Assembly: GCA_016715985.1 (NCBI GenBank)
Contig: JADJXD010000001.1
Location: 2,728,001-2,792,000 of the forward strand
Length of the DNA: 64,000 nt
Direction of reading: 5' to 3'
Source: Saprospiraceae bacterium
GTDB lineage: Bacteria; Bacteroidota; Bacteroidia; Chitinophagales; Saprospiraceae
Shown here: positions 61,375 through 64,000 of the stretch, in pieces
How positions within the stretch are numbered: position 1 is the stretch's first letter
How the letters are laid out: the number at the start of each line of letters is the position of its first letter
The notes under the pieces: generated by a model
What the model was told of the DNA's origin: nothing
Seen by the model: only the letters and a program-made list of their open reading frames with translations
Database searches by the model: none
Translations under genes and position numbers: made by a program

Positions 61375-64000
61375 ATGCAGCAACTCAAAAGACTTACAAA
61401 TCTGACAGGAATAGCCGTTCTGCTCATTTCTTTCATTGTCTATTATTTTTCAGTAGAAAGAACCGGCAGTTTATGGGACTGTGGAGAATTTATTTTAGGA
61501 GCTTACAAGCTTCAGGTAGTACACCCTCCGGGAGCTGGACTTTTTCTACTCATTGGAAGAATGTTTGCCTGGGTAGCTGATATAGTATCTGATGATCCGG
61601 CTGATATTGCTTTTGCTGTAAACTTATTGTCTGCATTATGTACATCTGTTGCTGCTATGCTGACAGCCTGGATTACTATATTGTTAGGGAAAATAGCATT
61701 GGTAGGGAGAACAGAAGTGACAAATTTCGGGCAAAATGTTGCTTTGTCATTTGCTGGTCTTTCAGCAGGTCTCGCCGCTGCATTCAGTACGTCTATCTGG
61801 TTTTCTGCAGTTGAAGGAGAAGTTTACGCAATGTCCACTATGTTTACCGCCCTTACAGTGTGGTCAGCAGTTAAATATTATGTGGAAGAAGATGCCGATT
61901 ATGCAAACAGGTGGCTAGTTTTCAGTCTTTTTTCAGGTGGATTGTCAGTTGGAGTACATTTATTGTCCATTTTAACTTACCCTGCAATTGCATTAATGGT
62001 TTATTTTAAAAATTACAAAAACCACAATCTGAAAGGAGCATTAATCAGTATGATCGCAGGTGTAGGTGCAATCATTTTTGTCATGAAAATTGTCATAGTG
62101 GGTATTCCGACTTTATGGCAAAAGTTGGAATTATTTATGGTCAATAGTTTGGGGATGCCTTTTCATTCCGGTTTAATTCCTACCATTCTGATTGTGGGTG
62201 CTATCGCTTATTTTGTTTTGAAATATGCAAATACCAAAGGCAATCAGTTATTACAGACTATGGCTGTTGCGGCAGTATTGACCACGGTGGCATTTTCTGT
62301 AATTGGCGTTGTAGTTATCAGAGCTAATGCAGATACCCCCGTCAATATGAATGTGCCCGGCGACGCTATGAGGTTACTTCCATATCTCAACAGAGAACAA
62401 TATGGCGAGAGGGCTTTGGTTAGAGGCCCACATTACGATGCAAGACCAAAGGATCTTAAAAGAACGGACAGATATGGCAGAGTTGGCAAAAAATATGTAA
62501 TTACAGATGAGAAATTTGACTACATCTATGATAATAAGGACAAAATGTTATTCCCGAGAATAGGACATTCTGAGCAGGGAAGACCGGAATTACACAAAAT
62601 GTGGCGTGAGACACTCAATGGAAGCAGCAAGGGGACGCCGGGAATGGGATATAACCTTCAGTTTCTCCTCCATTATCAGATCAATTGGATGTATGTTCGA
62701 TATTTTATGTGGAATTTTGTAGGTAAACAGAACGGTGAACAGGGATACTATCCCTGGGATAAAAGAAGTGGACATTGGTTGTCCGGTATAAAACCCATTG
62801 ATGAAGCGAGACTTTATAAAGAAGACAATCTGCCCGAAACTATGAAATTTGATCAGGCTAGAAATACCTATTATTTCTTACCTTTGATTTTTGGTATTCT
62901 GGGGATGATATTCCATTTTATGAAAAGGAAAAAAGATTTTGCCACACTTTTTGTTCTTTTCATAATTACTGGAATAGGTATTATAATTTATTCTAACCAA
63001 CCTCCGAATGAACCAAGAGAAAGAGATTATGTACTTGTCGGATCTTTTATGACATTTTGTATATGGATCGGTATGGGCGTTCTGGCATTATATAAAGTTT
63101 TGTCTGACAAAATAAGTACTGTGCCGGCATCTTTTATAGCAGGTTTATTGGTTTTGTCAGCACCACTTATAATGGGTTTTCAAAACTTTGATGACCATTC
63201 CAGAAAAGAACATTATGCATCAAGAGACTACGCATCTAATTTTTTGAATAGTGTCCGACCCAATTCGATAATTTTTACCTATGGTGATAATGACACTTAC
63301 CCATTGTGGTATGCACAGGAAGTAGAGGGTATCAGACGGGATGTACGGGTAGTAAACCTGAGTTTGATAGCTGTGGACTGGTATATTAATAAATTGAGAA
63401 ATAAGGTCAATGACTCAGCTCCAATAAAACTCTCTCTCAGCGAAGATGATTATAGAGGGAAAAACCGAAATCAGATATTTTTTGCAAATCCGGATGGTGA
63501 AGACCTAAACCGTCCAATAAATATTTTTGAATCTTTCAGGATGATGAAAGATCCAAGATATACTTATAAAGGTCAGACTTTTGTCACCAGTAAAAAGTTT
63601 TTCTTGCCGGTGGACCGCGAAAAATATCTTGCAATGGGTATTCAGACAAACATTGACTCATCGGAATGGGCACAATTTATAGAGTTTAATTTTCCTGAGA
63701 GTGCTGAGTACATTACGAAGGATGATTTAGCTGTGATGGATGTAATTGCTTCTAATTTTTATGACAGACCGATTTATTTTGCAATTACCTGCCAGGCCGG
63801 AAAATTATTGGGTTTAAATAATTATGTCGAAATGGAGGGATTGGGTCTGCGAATTTCTCCTACAAAAGTTAGGGTAAAATCTCAACTTCCAAGTATTTAT
63901 GGATACGGCGATATCGATGCCGATGTAACTTATGAGAATATTATGACCAAATGGAAGTGGGGCAATTTTGACAAAAAACGGCTTTTTGTGGACAGAAGCT
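61375..64000 (+). CDS. DUF2723 polytopic membrane protein, protein O-mannosyltransferase-like (cut by the window edge)
   Basis: At least 875 residues are visible, with no stop before the edge. GSLWDCGEFILGAYKLQVVH near residues 36-55, with HPPGAGLFLLIGR following, is the signature of the DUF2723/TMEM260 family. The acidic residues of WDCGEF match the first-loop catalytic acid of protein O-mannosyltransferase-type enzymes. Many membrane segments follow in the first 500 residues, and a soluble part comes later with IIFTYGDNDTYPLWYAQEVE. It probably moves a sugar from a lipid carrier to exported proteins; this is inferred from the family. It is transcribed away from the DUF4834 gene from its own promoter. 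Confidence 0.86.
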   Translation, partial: MQQLKRLTNLTGIAVLLISFIVYYFSVERTGSLWDCGEFILGAYKLQVVHPPGAGLFLLIGRMFAWVADIVSDDPADIAFAVNLLSALCTSVAAMLTAWITILLGKIALVGRTEVTNFGQNVALSFAGLSAGLAAAFSTSIWFSAVEGEVYAMSTMFTALTVWSAVKYYVEEDADYANRWLVFSLFSGGLSVGVHLLSILTYPAIALMVYFKNYKNHNLKGALISMIAGVGAIIFVMKIVIVGIPTLWQKLELFMVNSLGMPFHSGLIPTILIVGAIAYFVLKYANTKGNQLLQTMAVAAVLTTVAFSVIGVVVIRANADTPVNMNVPGDAMRLLPYLNREQYGERALVRGPHYDARPKDLKRTDRYGRVGKKYVITDEKFDYIYDNKDKMLFPRIGHSEQGRPELHKMWRETLNGSSKGTPGMGYNLQFLLHYQINWMYVRYFMWNFVGKQNGEQGYYPWDKRSGHWLSGIKPIDEARLYKEDNLPETMKFDQARNTYYFLPLIFGILGMIFHFMKRKKDFATLFVLFIITGIGIIIYSNQPPNEPRERDYVLVGSFMTFCIWIGMGVLALYKVLSDKISTVPASFIAGLLVLSAPLIMGFQNFDDHSRKEHYASRDYASNFLNSVRPNSIIFTYGDNDTYPLWYAQEVEGIRRDVRVVNLSLIAVDWYINKLRNKVNDSAPIKLSLSEDDYRGKNRNQIFFANPDGEDLNRPINIFESFRMMKDPRYTYKGQTFVTSKKFFLPVDREKYLAMGIQTNIDSSEWAQFIEFNFPESAEYITKDDLAVMDVIASNFYDRPIYFAITCQAGKLLGLNNYVEMEGLGLRISPTKVRVKSQLPSIYGYGDIDADVTYENIMTKWKWGNFDKKRLFVDRS

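Overview
The window is a roughly 64 kb piece of an AT-rich genome from the phylum Bacteroidota. The evidence is a C25/PorU-type sortase-like protein with a T9SS-style C-terminus, a DUF2723 membrane protein, a DUF4834-type small protein, and promoters that fit the Bacteroidota pattern (TTTG, about 20 bp, TAnnTTTG). The gene content looks like Saprospiria or a related lineage, but the class is only a guess. Both ends cut through genes, and I saw no tRNA or rRNA genes.

From 1 to about 48.9 kb, almost every gene lies on the plus strand and belongs to a large surface-polysaccharide (O-antigen or exopolysaccharide) locus. Region 1-22.2 kb has a HisH/HisF/WbpG-type amidotransferase trio that would make an amidino sugar. 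It also has an EpsG/Wzy-like membrane protein, many glycosyltransferases, two AsnB-type amidotransferases, two paralogous deacetylase-like proteins, several methyltransferases, and a CapK-like adenylating enzyme overlapping an ATP-grasp protein. Many of these genes overlap by 1 to 30 bases, so they look like one long operon. Region 22.3-32.3 kb has a beta-helix surface protein with YadA-like head repeats, two paralogous PglC-type phosphoglycosyl transferases, a LegC-type aminotransferase and a CapD/FlaA1-type dehydratase. Together these could make and load a 4-amino-6-deoxy-HexNAc starter sugar. Region 32.4-39 kb has a SNF2 helicase, a large methyltransferase and manC. Region 39-48.9 kb has further glycosyltransferases, wecB, a PIG-L deacetylase, FkbM, WbqC and GT9 genes.

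This locus carries three repeat systems. (1) At 26.3-29.4 kb, a REP-associated tyrosine transposase (RAYT) sits inside an array of about 114-bp units, next to doubled hairpins and decayed aminotransferase tails. (2) At 45.0-46.4 kb, a second, unrelated RAYT-like gene sits among different hairpins whose units carry copies of the start of fkbM and the end of the transposase. (3) At 39.1-40.7 kb, a DUF4143 AAA ATPase is bracketed on both sides by a head-to-tail 22-bp repeat (11 units upstream, 4 to 5 downstream), and the glycosyltransferase gene directly downstream has lost any ordinary start codon. A decayed antitoxin/PIN-toxin pair lies at 30.9-31.5 kb.

From 48.9 to 60.9 kb the genes are on the minus strand. 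They are a DUF4834 small protein, an RluA-family pseudouridine synthase, thiL, a 1664-residue C25-peptidase sortase-like protein, the ABC polysaccharide exporter wzm-wzt, a methyltransferase-like protein, a C5-epimerase-like protein and a GT4. The sortase-like gene ends 3 bp before wzm, which links protein anchoring to polysaccharide export by position. The last gene, at 61.4 kb to the edge, is a plus-strand DUF2723 protein with a recognisable Bacteroidota promoter.
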